Assembly: GCF_039522525.1 (NCBI RefSeq)
Contig: NZ_BAAADO010000008.1
Location: 36,559 to 100,558 of the forward strand
DNA length: 64,000 bases
DNA from: Salinibacillus aidingensis
Lineage (GTDB): Bacteria > Bacillota > Bacilli > Bacillales > Alkalibacillaceae
Reading direction: 5' to 3'
A model generated the notes under the pieces. The model had not been told where the DNA came from. It worked only from the letters and a program-made list of their open reading frames with translations, and searched no databases. This document shows positions 7,817-16,799 of this stretch, piece after piece (positions within the stretch are counted from its first letter, which is position 1; each line of letters begins with the position of its first letter). The translations under genes were made by a program, and so were the position numbers.

Positions 7817-9792
7817 TTGTCTTCTCTCCCTTCCAGATATTCATCTATGATTTCCTTCAACTGTTCTTCAGCATCATAAACAGTTGTATCACTTATTTGG
7901 GTGGCAGCATTGGTTAAATGGCCTCCCCCATTCATTTGTTCCATAATGATCTGAACATTGATATCACCTAAGGAACGGGCACTTATTCCAATTTTATCAT
8001 CATCCCGCTCAGAAATAACGAAAGATGCTTTAATTCCACTCATCGTCAGTAGGGTATCCGCTGCCTGTGCAATCAGAATCGGACCGTACGTCTGGCCTTC
8101 TTCTGCTCTTACAATGGCAATTCCCTTTTGATAAACCTCTGCACGTTCAATCAGCTGACTACGCCTTACGTACACATCTAAATCTTCTTCAAGCAGCTTC
8201 TGCACTAAGACCGTATCTGCTCCCTTTAATCGTAAATAGGAAGCCGCATCAAACGTTCGCGAGCCGGTTCTCAATGTGAAATATTTAGTATCGACAATAA
8301 TGCCGGCTAATAGCGACGTTGCCTCATTAATGTTCAGTTTTAATGTGCTTGGCTGATACTCCAGCAATTCTGTAACTAGCTCAGCTGTAGAGGAGGCATA
8401 AGGTTCCATGTAAACGAGCGTAGGATCATCAATAAATTCCTCTGCTCTTCTGTGATGGTCAATCACGACGACATGGTCCGTTTTGGTCAGCAGCCTTTCA
8501 TCCATCACCATAGATGGCTTATGTGTATCCACAACGACCAGTAAGGTGTTTTTGGTAACAATATCTAATGAATCGTCTGGAGATATAAACCACTTCGAAA
8601 GGGATTCATCCTCCTGCACCATATCCATCAGGCGTTCAACCCCCGTATTTACACCATCAGGGTCAAAGATCACAAATCCATCCTTGTCATTGGCCTGAGC
8701 AACCTTTAAAATACCAATCCCTGCACCAATAGAGTCCATATCAGGGCTCTTATGCCCCATTACCATGACTTTATCACTTTCTTTGACTAATTCCTTTAAA
8801 GCGTGAGAAATGACACGTGCACGGACTCTGGTTCGTTTCTCCATAGGATTGGTCTTTCCGCCAAAGAATTTCACTTTCCCTGTTTCATCTTTAATCGCTA
8901 CCTGGTCGCCCCCACGGCCTAAAGCTAAATCTAAGCTGGACTGGGCTAATTCTCCAATTTCACGGAGGCTCGATTCATTGCCAATGCCCACACCAATACT
9001 TAATGTGAGGGGAACATTTTTATCTGAAATAAGCTCACGTACTTCATCAAGCACTTCAAACTTTTCTTTTTCCAGTTTATTTAATATTTCCAGGTTCATC
9101 ACTGCCAGGAAGCGTTCCTGGGAAGTCCTTTTTAAATAAATATCATTTTTTCTCGACCATTCATTCAGGATAGAAGTCATCTTGGAGTTCAAATGACTTT
9201 TTGTTGTATCATCCATGGCCTGTGTAACTTCCTCATAGTTATCTAAAAAGATAATTCCCAAAACAGTCTGTTCATTTTTATATAAAGTTTCAATTTCGAC
9301 CTGTTCGGTTTTATCAAAGAAATAAATCAGACGCTCTTCTCTTTTAATCAAAGCCTGGTACGTACGATCTTTATGCTGGAACCAGACTTCTGTTTTATCC
9401 TCTTTAATACTGGAAATAAAGTCATCATAAATGGCATTTAAATCTAGACCCACCAGTGTGTCCTCTTCCTCTGTAAACAGATTCACAAAGGGATTTGCCC
9501 ATTCAATTTCGTAATCCTCACTAAACAGCAAAATCCCGATTGGCATCTCATGAAGAGCCTCTTCGCCAACCTTTTTGACACGATAGGACAATGTTGAAAT
9601 ATATTTTTCCGTATCGTTTTCAATCTGTTTGTCTGTGCTGACACTATTATAAATGGTAATGAGCAAAATCAAGGCCATTGCTGCTCCAATCATCCAGTTG
9701 AAGTAGGCAATCACACCTATTAAAACAATGGTGAGTCCATACAGGGCCCGTGTATGATAATTTACGGCCCCTTTCTTATAGAGTTTAGACAT
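7813..9792 (-). CDS. gdpP: Cyclic-di-AMP phosphodiesterase GdpP
   Basis: Membrane protein that hydrolyses c-di-AMP and so affects potassium, osmotic and wall homeostasis. 659 residues: two N-terminal transmembrane segments (about 10-50), a PAS-like domain (about 80-150), a degenerate GGDEF domain (about 170-305) and the DHH/DHHA1 catalytic part. Metal-binding motifs are visible: GHKSPDMDSIG, VVDTH, VIDHHRR and GGGHLTNAA. Start ATG with TAGGAGATG upstream. It lies between yybS and rplI in one operon, as in B. subtilis (formerly yybT). Confidence 0.96.
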   Translation of the reverse strand: MSKLYKKGAVNYHTRALYGLTIVLIGVIAYFNWMIGAAMALILLITIYNSVSTDKQIENDTEKYISTLSYRVKKVGEEALHEMPIGILLFSEDYEIEWANPFVNLFTEEEDTLVGLDLNAIYDDFISSIKEDKTEVWFQHKDRTYQALIKREERLIYFFDKTEQVEIETLYKNEQTVLGIIFLDNYEEVTQAMDDTTKSHLNSKMTSILNEWSRKNDIYLKRTSQERFLAVMNLEILNKLEKEKFEVLDEVRELISDKNVPLTLSIGVGIGNESSLREIGELAQSSLDLALGRGGDQVAIKDETGKVKFFGGKTNPMEKRTRVRARVISHALKELVKESDKVMVMGHKSPDMDSIGAGIGILKVAQANDKDGFVIFDPDGVNTGVERLMDMVQEDESLSKWFISPDDSLDIVTKNTLLVVVDTHKPSMVMDERLLTKTDHVVVIDHHRRAEEFIDDPTLVYMEPYASSTAELVTELLEYQPSTLKLNINEATSLLAGIIVDTKYFTLRTGSRTFDAASYLRLKGADTVLVQKLLEEDLDVYVRRSQLIERAEVYQKGIAIVRAEEGQTYGPILIAQAADTLLTMSGIKASFVISERDDDKIGISARSLGDINVQIIMEQMNGGGHLTNAATQISDTTVYDAEEQLKEIIDEYLEGREDK

Positions 9793-9817
9793 AGATTCGT
9801 CATCTCCTAACCCTGTA

Positions 9818-10762
9818 TTACTTTTTGTTAGGGTTTAAACGGTCTCGCAGATTAAATCCTAAATCAATTATACCTAAAATCCTTAGAAGATAAAGGAAGA
9901 TCGGCATAATTACTGCCGCAATAATGGCAACTACCGCTAATGTTTTTGTCATCTTTTTTACATGTATATAATAAAAAATAAATGACAGTCCCTGCAACAC
10001 AAAAAGAAACCCGATTAATGTCGCAACATTAACACCCGCCTGATTTAAAAGCTCCCCTTGTTCCGGGAAGATCCAGGTTAGAATCAAGGCGAACAGATAA
10101 TACCATATGACGGCTATTGGTAACCGGAATTCACGAAATGGAGGAAATGACAGCTTACCGTGATCACTATAAAGCCTATTAATGATTTTATAACTTATCC
10201 ATATGGTTAGAAAGGCGAAAATAATTCCAATGAAGGCAAAAAGCGTTGGCATCAGGTAAAATATCTGATTGATTTGTTCACGCATTGCTTCCATTAGTTC
10301 ATCCTGCGTATAACCGAGCTCCTCCATCACTTGTTCACTGGTATTCATGGTGGAATTGATCATGGAATTTAACTCATCCATTAAATGAATGTCCATCATC
10401 CACTGCCCTAATGCAAATACAATCAAAAAGCCCAAAGCAAACGCCACTGAGCCAATTGCCCAATTTTCATAGGTTGATTTTCGGGCATGAAGACCGGCAC
10501 CGATTGTAATACCCCCAAGAGCCGCAAATATGGTTAATGGCATAGAAAATACAGTAGCAAATACACTCGAAATGAGCAATGTAACCATAAACATGATTAA
10601 ACCAGGTTTCAAACCATTTTTATATACATATAAAATAAAAGGAACAGGGGTAAGAAAAATGGTAATATAAGAAACCAGTGGAACAAAGACTGTAATTAAC
10701 AACAGAATAATATATATCCCGGAAAAAAGAGCCCCTTCAGTAACAACATTTGATTTCTTCAT
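9818..10762 (-). CDS. yybS: YybS family (DUF2232) membrane protein
   Basis: 314 residues with about eight transmembrane segments; the N-terminus MKKSNVVTEGALFSGIYII matches the DUF2232/YybS family. A hydrophilic loop rich in Met, Glu and Gln (about 125-165) separates the two membrane halves. First gene of the yybS-gdpP-rplI-dnaB run, with GAGGTG before the ATG. The family resembles membrane subunits of ECF-type uptake systems, but no substrate is known and I do not assign one. Confidence 0.85.
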   Translation of the reverse strand: MKKSNVVTEGALFSGIYIILLLITVFVPLVSYITIFLTPVPFILYVYKNGLKPGLIMFMVTLLISSVFATVFSMPLTIFAALGGITIGAGLHARKSTYENWAIGSVAFALGFLIVFALGQWMMDIHLMDELNSMINSTMNTSEQVMEELGYTQDELMEAMREQINQIFYLMPTLFAFIGIIFAFLTIWISYKIINRLYSDHGKLSFPPFREFRLPIAVIWYYLFALILTWIFPEQGELLNQAGVNVATLIGFLFVLQGLSFIFYYIHVKKMTKTLAVVAIIAAVIMPIFLYLLRILGIIDLGFNLRDRLNPNKK

Positions 10763-11046
10763 CTCTTTTGCACCTCATTAAGTAAACTTAATCCATCTGT
10801 TTATCAGTGTACCAATAGTCATACATGAGTGAAAATAAAATCCCTCTATAGGATATCCATCATAACACAATTTCACTATTTAGAAGAGGAATATTCATAA
10901 TGATTGCCAATCATGAACATCATTTAATTGAATGAACTATTTTTCCATAGTGCACTGCTGGATGACCAGTCTATCCCTGTTTTTAAATGGCCTGCAAAGC
11001 ACATCATTCAGGAAACAGCCTCAGACAAATATTCCCTTCTAAGTAG
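10763..11046. other. Intergenic region between yybS and the rpsR terminator
   Basis: Probably carries the yybS operon promoter on the minus strand. On the plus strand a short frame (10928-11116) and an 11-codon frame at 10898 follow an AGAGGA-like sequence, but both look like noise: no homology recognised, and the longer one runs through the rpsR terminator. Confidence 0.4.
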
Positions 11047-11091
11047 AAAAAGGCATAATGGGGAAGTAAAAAATCCTCCATTATGCCTTTT
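11043..11091 (-). terminator. rpsF-ssb-rpsR operon terminator
   Basis: A 14-bp stem, AAAAGGCATAATGG (11048-11061) with CCATTATGCCTTTT (11078-11091), around a 16-nt loop. On the minus strand the T-rich tract ending CTTTTTC follows. It starts five bases past the rpsR stop. Confidence 0.85.
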
Positions 11092-11095
11092 CGTT

Positions 11096-11320
11096 TTACT
11101 CACTAACGTATGGTAACAGTGCCATTTGGCGGGCACGTTTAATTGCTTTTGTTAATTTACGCTGATATTTAGCAGATGTTCCTGTTACACGACGAGGTAG
11201 AATTTTACCACGTTCGGAAATAAATTTCTTAAGAAGGTCTACATCTTTATAGTCAATGTGTGTAATTCCATTGGCTGTAAAGTAACAAACCTTTTTACGC
11301 TTACGTCCACGACGAGCCAT
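11096..11320 (-). CDS. rpsR: 30S ribosomal protein S18
   Basis: 74 basic residues starting MARRGRKRKKVCYFTANGI, with the S18 core DVDLLKKFISERGKILPRRVTGT. It binds 16S rRNA as a partner of S6. The leader Cys12 suggests the zinc-ligand (C+) form only in part, because the other Cys residues are absent. Last gene of rpsF-ssb-rpsR, with AAGGAGGG upstream. Confidence 0.97.
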   Translation of the reverse strand: MARRGRKRKKVCYFTANGITHIDYKDVDLLKKFISERGKILPRRVTGTSAKYQRKLTKAIKRARQMALLPYVSE

Positions 11321-11344
11321 TGCTAAATCCCTCCTTTTTCAGTT

Positions 11345-11806
11345 TTAGAATGGTAAATCATCATCGGATAAATCAATCGGTTCACCATTATCTGCAAACG
11401 GATCTTCTTCACGACGATTATTATTATCTTGTGGAGGATTCTGATCTGCACGAAAGCCTGATGAACCTCTGTCACCTTGTGAGGATCCCCTTGTTTCTAA
11501 GAACTGAACACTTTCCGCTACAACTTCCGTAACAAAGACTCTTCTGCCTTCCTGGTTGTCAAAGCTGCGTGTCTGAATACGACCGTCTACACCAATCATA
11601 CTTCCCTTTTTCATATAATTTGCAAGGTTTTCTGCCGCACGTCTCCATACGACACAATTAATGAAATCAGCTTCCCGATTTCCCTGCTGGTTTGAAAAAG
11701 GACGGTTACAAGCTACGGTAAAGTTCGCAACTGCTACTCCGTTTGGTGTATAACGTAAGTCAGGATCCTTTGTTAATCTTCCTACAAGAACGACACGATT
11801 CATCAT
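11345..11806 (-). CDS. ssb: Single-stranded DNA-binding protein
   Basis: 153 residues: OB fold (about 1-105, starting MMNRVVLVGRLTKDPDLRYT), a disordered Ser/Gly/Asp/Asn-rich linker, and the acidic tip DDDLPF that recruits replication and repair partners. I choose ATG 11806, 8 nt after AAGGAG; the GTG at 11815 overlaps that site. It coats single-stranded DNA at the fork. It lies between rpsF and rpsR, as in nearly all Firmicutes. Confidence 0.97.
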   Translation of the reverse strand: MMNRVVLVGRLTKDPDLRYTPNGVAVANFTVACNRPFSNQQGNREADFINCVVWRRAAENLANYMKKGSMIGVDGRIQTRSFDNQEGRRVFVTEVVAESVQFLETRGSSQGDRGSSGFRADQNPPQDNNNRREEDPFADNGEPIDLSDDDLPF

Positions 11807-11818
11807 CAGAATCACTCC

Positions 11819-12109
11819 TTATTGATCTTCTTCACGAATAGCCATATGGCGAATGATATCATCAGTAAACTTAGCCTGACGATCAAATTCTTCAACGGCT
11901 GAAGCATCGCTCGCAAAGTTCACAACAACGTAATATCCTTCACGATAGTCGTTGATTTCATATGCCAAACGACGCTTGCCCATTTCATCAACTTTTTCAA
12001 TCTCCGCACCATTATTGGTTAAGACACTGTTAAAACGCTCAACAATGCTTTTTTGAGTTTCCTCATCAACATCTGGGCGGATGATATACATAATTTCATA
12101 TTTTGTCAT
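11819..12109 (-). CDS. rpsF: 30S ribosomal protein S6
   Basis: 96 residues starting MTKYEIMYIIRPDVDEE, with the S6 ferredoxin-like fold and the motif DEMGKRRLAYEI. It pairs with S18 on the 30S platform. ATG preceded by AAAAGGAGGTG. First gene of the operon, 12 nt before the ssb ATG. Its leader has small hairpins where an S6:S18 autoregulatory motif is found in relatives. Confidence 0.97.
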   Translation of the reverse strand: MTKYEIMYIIRPDVDEETQKSIVERFNSVLTNNGAEIEKVDEMGKRRLAYEINDYREGYYVVVNFASDASAVEEFDRQAKFTDDIIRHMAIREEDQ

Positions 12110-12216
12110 CCGTCTTCACCTCCTTTTGGACTAAACGGCTCTGAATACAGAGCAAGGAGTAATTTGTCTAATTACTCACATCGATGTATTATACCACAAA
12201 AAAACAAAGTGGACAA
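12110..12216 (-). promoter_or_regulatory. rpsF promoter and structured leader
   Basis: On the minus strand, -10 TATAAT (12188-12193) is 17 nt from -35 TTGTCC (12211-12216). The roughly 70-nt leader then forms hairpin GAGTAATT/AATTACTC (12157-12177) and hairpin GCTCTG-TATT-CAGAGC (12138-12153) followed by CG, just before the ribosome site. Its position fits the known S6:S18 leader motif of rpsF; identity not verified. Confidence 0.55.
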
Positions 12217-12223
12217 TAGATCG

Positions 12224-12382
12224 AAAAGCGAAGGCGACCGATTAGGTTCGACGGCATAAGCAAAATCTCCGGAGTGGCCGCTTTTGGCCATGGAGGGGAT
12301 TTTGCTTATGACCGCTTGGACCTGGGAGCCGTAGCTGGACATTAGAAAAGCGAAGGCGACCGGTTAGGTTCGACGGCATAAG
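12224..12382 (+). repeat. Structured intergenic repeat, one full and one half copy
   Basis: The full unit (12224-12342) begins AAAAGCGAAGGCGACCG. Its core is a perfect 13-bp stem, CATAAGCAAAATC (12255-12267) with GATTTTGCTTATG (12298-12310), enclosing GGCC/GGCC. It ends GAGCCGTAGCTGGACATT. The first 37 bases recur at 12346-12382 with one mismatch. The unit matches, in order and sequence motifs, the repeats between gyrB and gyrA in this window. Confidence 0.75.
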
Positions 12383-12439
12383 TATCAAGTTAAAATGCGC
12401 ATCTGACCAACCAGCATGTCCACCATAATGAGCCTTCCA

Positions 12440-13540
12440 TTAAACATTAAATCTGAATAAAATAACGTCTCCGTCCTGAACGACATATTCCTTACCTTCT
12501 GAACGGACTTTTCCACGCTCTTTAGCTGCAGCCATGGACCCGGCCTCCATAAGATCATCGTAAGAAACCGTTTCTGCCCGTATAAAACCACGTTCAAAAT
12601 CACTGTGAATGACTCCGGCAGCTTGTGGAGCCTTCATTCCCTTTTTAAAGGTCCACGCTCTTACTTCCTGTTCACCTGCTGTAAAGAAGGTAGCAAGGCC
12701 CAACATATCATAAGATGCTTTAATTAATTGGTCCAGACCTGATTCTTCAATACCAAGCTCCTCTAAAAACATCTCTTTTTCTTCACCATCAAGTTCAGCA
12801 ATTTCTGCTTCAACTTTGGCACAGACCGTAATGACATTTGAACCCTCTTTCTCAGCGTACTCCTTCACAGCCTTTAAATTTTCATTAGCATCAGGGTTTT
12901 GGATTTCATCTTCTCCAACGTTAGCTACATACAATACTGGCTTAATGGTTAGAAGATGATACTGCTGAACGGTTTTCATTTCCTCTTCTGAAAAATCAAT
13001 AGCTCTGGCAGGCTTATCAGCTTCAAGCGCCTCTTTCAATTTCGTTAATACATCATATTCAGCCAAAGCTTGTTTATCTTTCTGCCTCGCCATTTTTTCC
13101 ACTCGTGTAAGTCTTTTCGTAACAGTTTCCAGGTCAGCCAGAATTAATTCCAGATTAATGGTTTCAATATCATCAACTGAATTTACCTGGCCGGATACGT
13201 GTGTGATATTATCATCACTGAAACAACGGACAACATGACAAATGGCATCCACCTGACGAATATGAGATAAAAACTGGTTTCCCAGCCCCTCTCCTTTACT
13301 TGCCCCTTTAACAATTCCGGCTATATCCGTAAATTCAAATGCTGTAGGAATGGTTTTCTTGGGATTAACCATATCTGTCAGCTTTTGAAGACGATGATCC
13401 GGCACTTCAACTATTCCAACATTCGGATCAATCGTAGCAAACGGATAATTGGCCGCCTCTGCTCCAGCTTGTGTGATCGCATTAAATAATGTGGATTTTC
13501 CCACGTTCGGTAGTCCGACGATTCCTGCAGTTAAAGACAT
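12440..13540 (-). CDS. ychF: Redox-regulated ribosome-associated ATPase YchF
   Basis: 366 residues. Obg-type GTPase fold with P-loop GLPNVGKSTLFNAI (about 8-21). The G4 region carries VANVGED in place of NKxD, the signature of the ATP-preferring YchF group. A coiled-coil insert sits at about 130-205 and the TGS domain at about 280-364. Start ATG with AAAAGGAGTGG. It binds the ribosome and acts in stress adaptation. Followed by the repeat block and the rpsF promoter. Confidence 0.96.
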   Translation of the reverse strand: MSLTAGIVGLPNVGKSTLFNAITQAGAEAANYPFATIDPNVGIVEVPDHRLQKLTDMVNPKKTIPTAFEFTDIAGIVKGASKGEGLGNQFLSHIRQVDAICHVVRCFSDDNITHVSGQVNSVDDIETINLELILADLETVTKRLTRVEKMARQKDKQALAEYDVLTKLKEALEADKPARAIDFSEEEMKTVQQYHLLTIKPVLYVANVGEDEIQNPDANENLKAVKEYAEKEGSNVITVCAKVEAEIAELDGEEKEMFLEELGIEESGLDQLIKASYDMLGLATFFTAGEQEVRAWTFKKGMKAPQAAGVIHSDFERGFIRAETVSYDDLMEAGSMAAAKERGKVRSEGKEYVVQDGDVILFRFNV

Positions 13541-13725
13541 TTATCTTTCCACTCCTTTTATTCCTTCCCTCTCAACGTTGCTATTCTCATTATAGATAGT
13601 CATCGTTTAAAAAACAAATCAATAAAAGAGCAAAAACAATCTCAATAAGCCATTGTTTTTGCCCTATTCCTGAGAAAAAATTTAATTTTCATTAGGTTTC
13701 TATCCAAAAGAAATCAATTTTATAA

Positions 13726-13741
13726 TGTTTCACGTGAAACA
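13726..13741. other. parS site
   Basis: Perfect palindrome TGTTTCACGTGAAACA, identical to the B. subtilis ParB (Spo0J) binding consensus. It lies between ychF and yyzM. Confidence 0.95.
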
Positions 13742-13748
13742 ATAGAAA

Positions 13749-13949
13749 TTAATCTTCTGCCTTGGAAATAATTTTTTTGAGCTTTTTCTCAAATTTTTTT
13801 CTGGGTATCAGTACACTATGATTACAACCTTCACATTTTATTCGTATATCCATGCCCATACGAATAATTCTCCATTCGTTTGTTCCACAAGGGTGAGGCT
13901 TTTTCATTTCAACAACATCATTCATTCCAAATTGTTTGCTTTGGTCCAT
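13749..13949 (-). CDS. yyzM: DUF951 family protein (YyzM)
   Basis: 66 residues. It has the DUF951 pattern KKPHPCG..EW.I.R.G.DI.I.C.GC.H...IPR, with Cys residues in CG and CEGC that could bind a metal. ATG 13949 is nine bases after AAGGAG; the GTG just before it is less likely. Conserved beside ychF in many Firmicutes. Function unknown. Confidence 0.85.
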   Translation of the reverse strand: MDQSKQFGMNDVVEMKKPHPCGTNEWRIIRMGMDIRIKCEGCNHSVLIPRKKFEKKLKKIISKAED

Positions 13950-14057
13950 CACCTATCACTCCTTGATTAATCTCGCCTACACTAGCTTACTATATTTTTG
14001 TTATAAATGGAATTGCTGTGCTTCGATCAGTACCACCATTTATACAGAATCATATCG

Positions 14058-15086
14058 TTAATATCTTAAATCATCTTTATATCGGTTGGCAATAGGATAC
14101 AACAAAATTGCCGACAGGATATATAGATTCAATAAGCCGTATAAAGGGTATAGATATTCAATTAAAGTAGCGAAACCAAATGATGTAAAAGGAATCATAA
14201 TAACGACTGTAACCAGTGCTAACAGCCATAGAGGCACCTGAATTTTTTCCTGAATTCGCGTAATTAACCCCAGAACTCCGGATAATGCCGTGGTAAACAA
14301 GGCAATCCAAAGTAAAAATGAAATAAAAATAAACATCTTATAGGGATATTGCTTTAAAATGGCAAACAAAGGGATTTCATAGAGAAGAATCTCCTCAGAT
14401 ATATGTATTAAACTGTTGTTATAAATGAAAGATATAATCCCTAAAACAGCTGCACTTCCTACACTGGCAATCCATATCTCCCCTTTTTTCTTTACGTGCT
14501 TACCTACAGCGCCAAGCACAGCAATTAATGGCAGGATATTCAGTGCAGTAAAAGGAAAGGCTGACACCCAATTCGTCTGTTCATGAATATGGGACAGTAA
14601 CGATAAATCCTCCTGCCAAGTAAATAAAACAAGTACATATAAAAGCCCGCCGATCAGCAAGGGTAAAATAATACTATTTAAGGATAGGATTCCATTTATA
14701 TTCCAGACAAAGGCCAAAACCAGTGGAATGCACAGTGCGGCGATTCCAAACCAGTATGAATGACGAAAGGCCTGCCAGGTTGCCCCACTTCCTGCCATCA
14801 TAATAATGGTTGTCGTAAATAAATAAAATAGAATGAGAAAGTCATATAAAGATGTTAAATGCTTCCCCACAATGATTCGAAGCACAGGAACATAATGTGT
14901 GGACTGCTGATCATAGCTTATGGATAAAATCACATAACAGCAGACACCAAACATAATGGCGAATAAAAGAATAGCTAGTCCACTTTCATGGCCGAAAAAC
15001 TGCCACAATTCTCTTCCTGATGCATATCCTGCACCGACCATTGTACCAATAATTAAGAACATCCATTTAAATCCTGCTTTTAGCAT
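14058..15086 (-). CDS. YkvI-like multi-pass membrane transporter
   Basis: 342 residues, about ten transmembrane segments. The first has MVGAGYASGRELWQFF, typical of the YkvI branch of the APC/LeuT-fold superfamily, with the unwound-helix Gly-rich motif near residue 15-25. The substrate is not known; an amino acid or similar small solute is a guess from the fold. Its start region is divergent from yyaC. Absent from this spot in B. subtilis. Confidence 0.75.
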   Translation of the reverse strand: MLKAGFKWMFLIIGTMVGAGYASGRELWQFFGHESGLAILLFAIMFGVCCYVILSISYDQQSTHYVPVLRIIVGKHLTSLYDFLILFYLFTTTIIMMAGSGATWQAFRHSYWFGIAALCIPLVLAFVWNINGILSLNSIILPLLIGGLLYVLVLFTWQEDLSLLSHIHEQTNWVSAFPFTALNILPLIAVLGAVGKHVKKKGEIWIASVGSAAVLGIISFIYNNSLIHISEEILLYEIPLFAILKQYPYKMFIFISFLLWIALFTTALSGVLGLITRIQEKIQVPLWLLALVTVVIMIPFTSFGFATLIEYLYPLYGLLNLYILSAILLYPIANRYKDDLRY

Positions 15087-15197
15087 ATCATAGCCCCCAT
15101 TTTTCTTGCCCGTAATGGTTTATTTTTACTTTGATTCACGTATAGAATTTAAACGTTTTCCGTATACTAATACTATTATGATGATGGAGGAGCAGCT

Positions 15198-15788
15198 ATG
15201 AATCTAAAGGACATCCTTTTTCCAAAAAAGCAGGAAAAAAGGTTTTACTATGCGGAAAAAACAGCGACATTAAAAATAGCCAAAACCTTAAAAGAATGGA
15301 TTCCTAAACAAGAAAAAGACATTGTTGTGGTATGTATTGGGACAGATCGGTCTACTGGGGACTCTCTCGGCCCTATGGTCGGTACTTTACTCAAGGACCA
15401 ATCATTAAACCTGAACAATCTTTACATATATGGAACATTGGACCAGCCTGTTCATGCAAAGAATTTAGAGGAGCAGCTGGAGGTTATTTCTGAAAAGCAT
15501 CCTGATGCCAACATTCTTGCCATCGATGCCTGTCTAGGAAAGCAATCCTCCATTGGCTCGATTATCATCGGTTCCGGCCCTATGAAACCTGGTGCAGCAG
15601 TTCAGAAGCACTTACCTGAGATTGGCGACTTATATATAAGTGCAGTCGTTAATATTAGCGGCTATATGGAGTATTTTGTTCTGCAAAATACCCGTCTATC
15701 AATCGTCATGAATATGGCTAAGGAAATTGCCCATGCCCTGCGACTACTTGATCATTTGGTATCCAAGGAAAAAAAGGCAACAAAATAA
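15198..15788 (+). CDS. yyaC: YyaC, GPR-like spore protein
   Basis: 196 residues. The core VVCIGTDRSTGDSLGPMVG (about 50-68) and AIDACLG/GSIIIGSGPMKPGAAV match the YyaC family, related in fold to the germination protease GPR and hydrogenase maturation proteases. YyaC is made in sporulation in B. subtilis; its target is uncertain. ATG with GGAGG eight bases upstream. Transcribed against the general direction of this arm, as in B. subtilis, and ended by a strong terminator. Confidence 0.92.
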   Translation: MNLKDILFPKKQEKRFYYAEKTATLKIAKTLKEWIPKQEKDIVVVCIGTDRSTGDSLGPMVGTLLKDQSLNLNNLYIYGTLDQPVHAKNLEEQLEVISEKHPDANILAIDACLGKQSSIGSIIIGSGPMKPGAAVQKHLPEIGDLYISAVVNISGYMEYFVLQNTRLSIVMNMAKEIAHALRLLDHLVSKEKKATK

Positions 15789-15825
15789 GCATGTGTACAC
15801 CTATCTCTGTACACATGCTTATTTA
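15787..15825 (+). terminator. yyaC terminator
   Basis: Perfect 13-bp stem AAGCATGTGTACA (15787-15799) with TGTACACATGCTT (15808-15820), then ATTTATT. It overlaps the yyaC stop. Confidence 0.85.
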
Positions 15826-15940
15826 TTCAAATCTATTTTTATCACGCATTAACTGGCCGTAATACCCCCACATTCAAGTCTTGAGTTACCCCAATAAGAC
15901 TAAGAGAGGGATGGATACCCCCACTGATGGAAGTATCACT

Positions 15941-16648
15941 TTATGTAACAGCAAGATATCCGGCTAATATAAAACCTACTGTTAATATACTAGGTAATAG
16001 ATTAGCAACCCTGATATTGGTTAGATTTAATAGATTAAGGCCGATAGCTAAAATAAGGAGTCCTCCTGTAGCTGTCATATCCTCAATGAATGTATTTAAA
16101 AAGGAATCCGGGAGCCACATTTCGATTTGGGTGGCAAAAAGAGCAATGGAGCCCTGATAAAGCACAACAGGAATAATTGAAAATATAACACCAAAACCTA
16201 ATGTTGTTGTTAAAACAAGAGCTACAAAGCCATCAATCATTGCTTTTGTAAACAGTATTTCATGGTCATTTCTCAAGCCACTATCCAGCGCTCCAATGAC
16301 AGACATTGCCCCGATAACAAAAATCAACGAAGCCGTTATAAAACCTTGGGCAATCATGGACTGACCCGATTGCTTTTGAAACTTTGATTCTATCCATTCC
16401 CCTAAACGGTTCAGCTTATCGTCCAGCTGTAAAAGTTCTCCGATAATCGCACCTGTCAGCAGACTTAACAGAATCACAATCACCCGATCAGATGTAAAAC
16501 TCATGCTTAACCCAATCATGACGACCGTCAGGCCAATACCACTCATGATTGTTTCTTTCATTTTTTCAGGTATTTTACTTAAAAACAAACCAATAAATGT
16601 ACCTACGAATATTCCCAGTCCATTTACAAGTGTCCCTAACAACGCCAT
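15941..16648 (-). CDS. DUF554 family membrane protein
   Basis: 235 residues, about seven transmembrane segments. The start MALLGTLVNGLGIFVGTFIG and later GALDSGLRND and LTGAIIGELL are typical of DUF554 (YdfK-type). Start ATG with GAGGGAAG. Probably a transporter-like protein of unknown substrate. It lies downstream of parB after a terminator, with parS at its start region. Confidence 0.85.
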   Translation of the reverse strand: MALLGTLVNGLGIFVGTFIGLFLSKIPEKMKETIMSGIGLTVVMIGLSMSFTSDRVIVILLSLLTGAIIGELLQLDDKLNRLGEWIESKFQKQSGQSMIAQGFITASLIFVIGAMSVIGALDSGLRNDHEILFTKAMIDGFVALVLTTTLGFGVIFSIIPVVLYQGSIALFATQIEMWLPDSFLNTFIEDMTATGGLLILAIGLNLLNLTNIRVANLLPSILTVGFILAGYLAVT

Positions 16649-16682
16649 TTACTTCCCTCATTTCAGGTTATACAATCCCCAA

Positions 16683-16698
16683 TGTTTCACGTGAAACA
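16683..16698. other. parS site
   Basis: TGTTTCACGTGAAACA, a perfect palindrome, between the DUF554 gene and parB. Confidence 0.95.
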
Positions 16699-16754
16699 TT
16701 GGGATAAATGATATTTAAAAATCTCTTTCTAAAAAGGCAAGGATAATATGAGAT

Positions 16755-16794
16755 GACAAAAAGCTGGTTGAAAACAGTTCTTCAACCAGCTTTT
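16755..16794 (-). terminator. parA-parB terminator
   Basis: Stem AAAAGCTGGTTGAA with TTCAACCAGCTTTT (right arm 16781-16794). On the minus strand the left arm ends in TTTTTG. Directly follows the parB stop. Confidence 0.8.
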
Positions 16795-16799
16795 GAAAC

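Noticed and set aside
10928..11116. 62-residue plus-strand ORF before the rpsR terminator
   Set aside because: No proper ribosome site, runs through the terminator hairpin and into rpsR on the other strand, no family resemblance.
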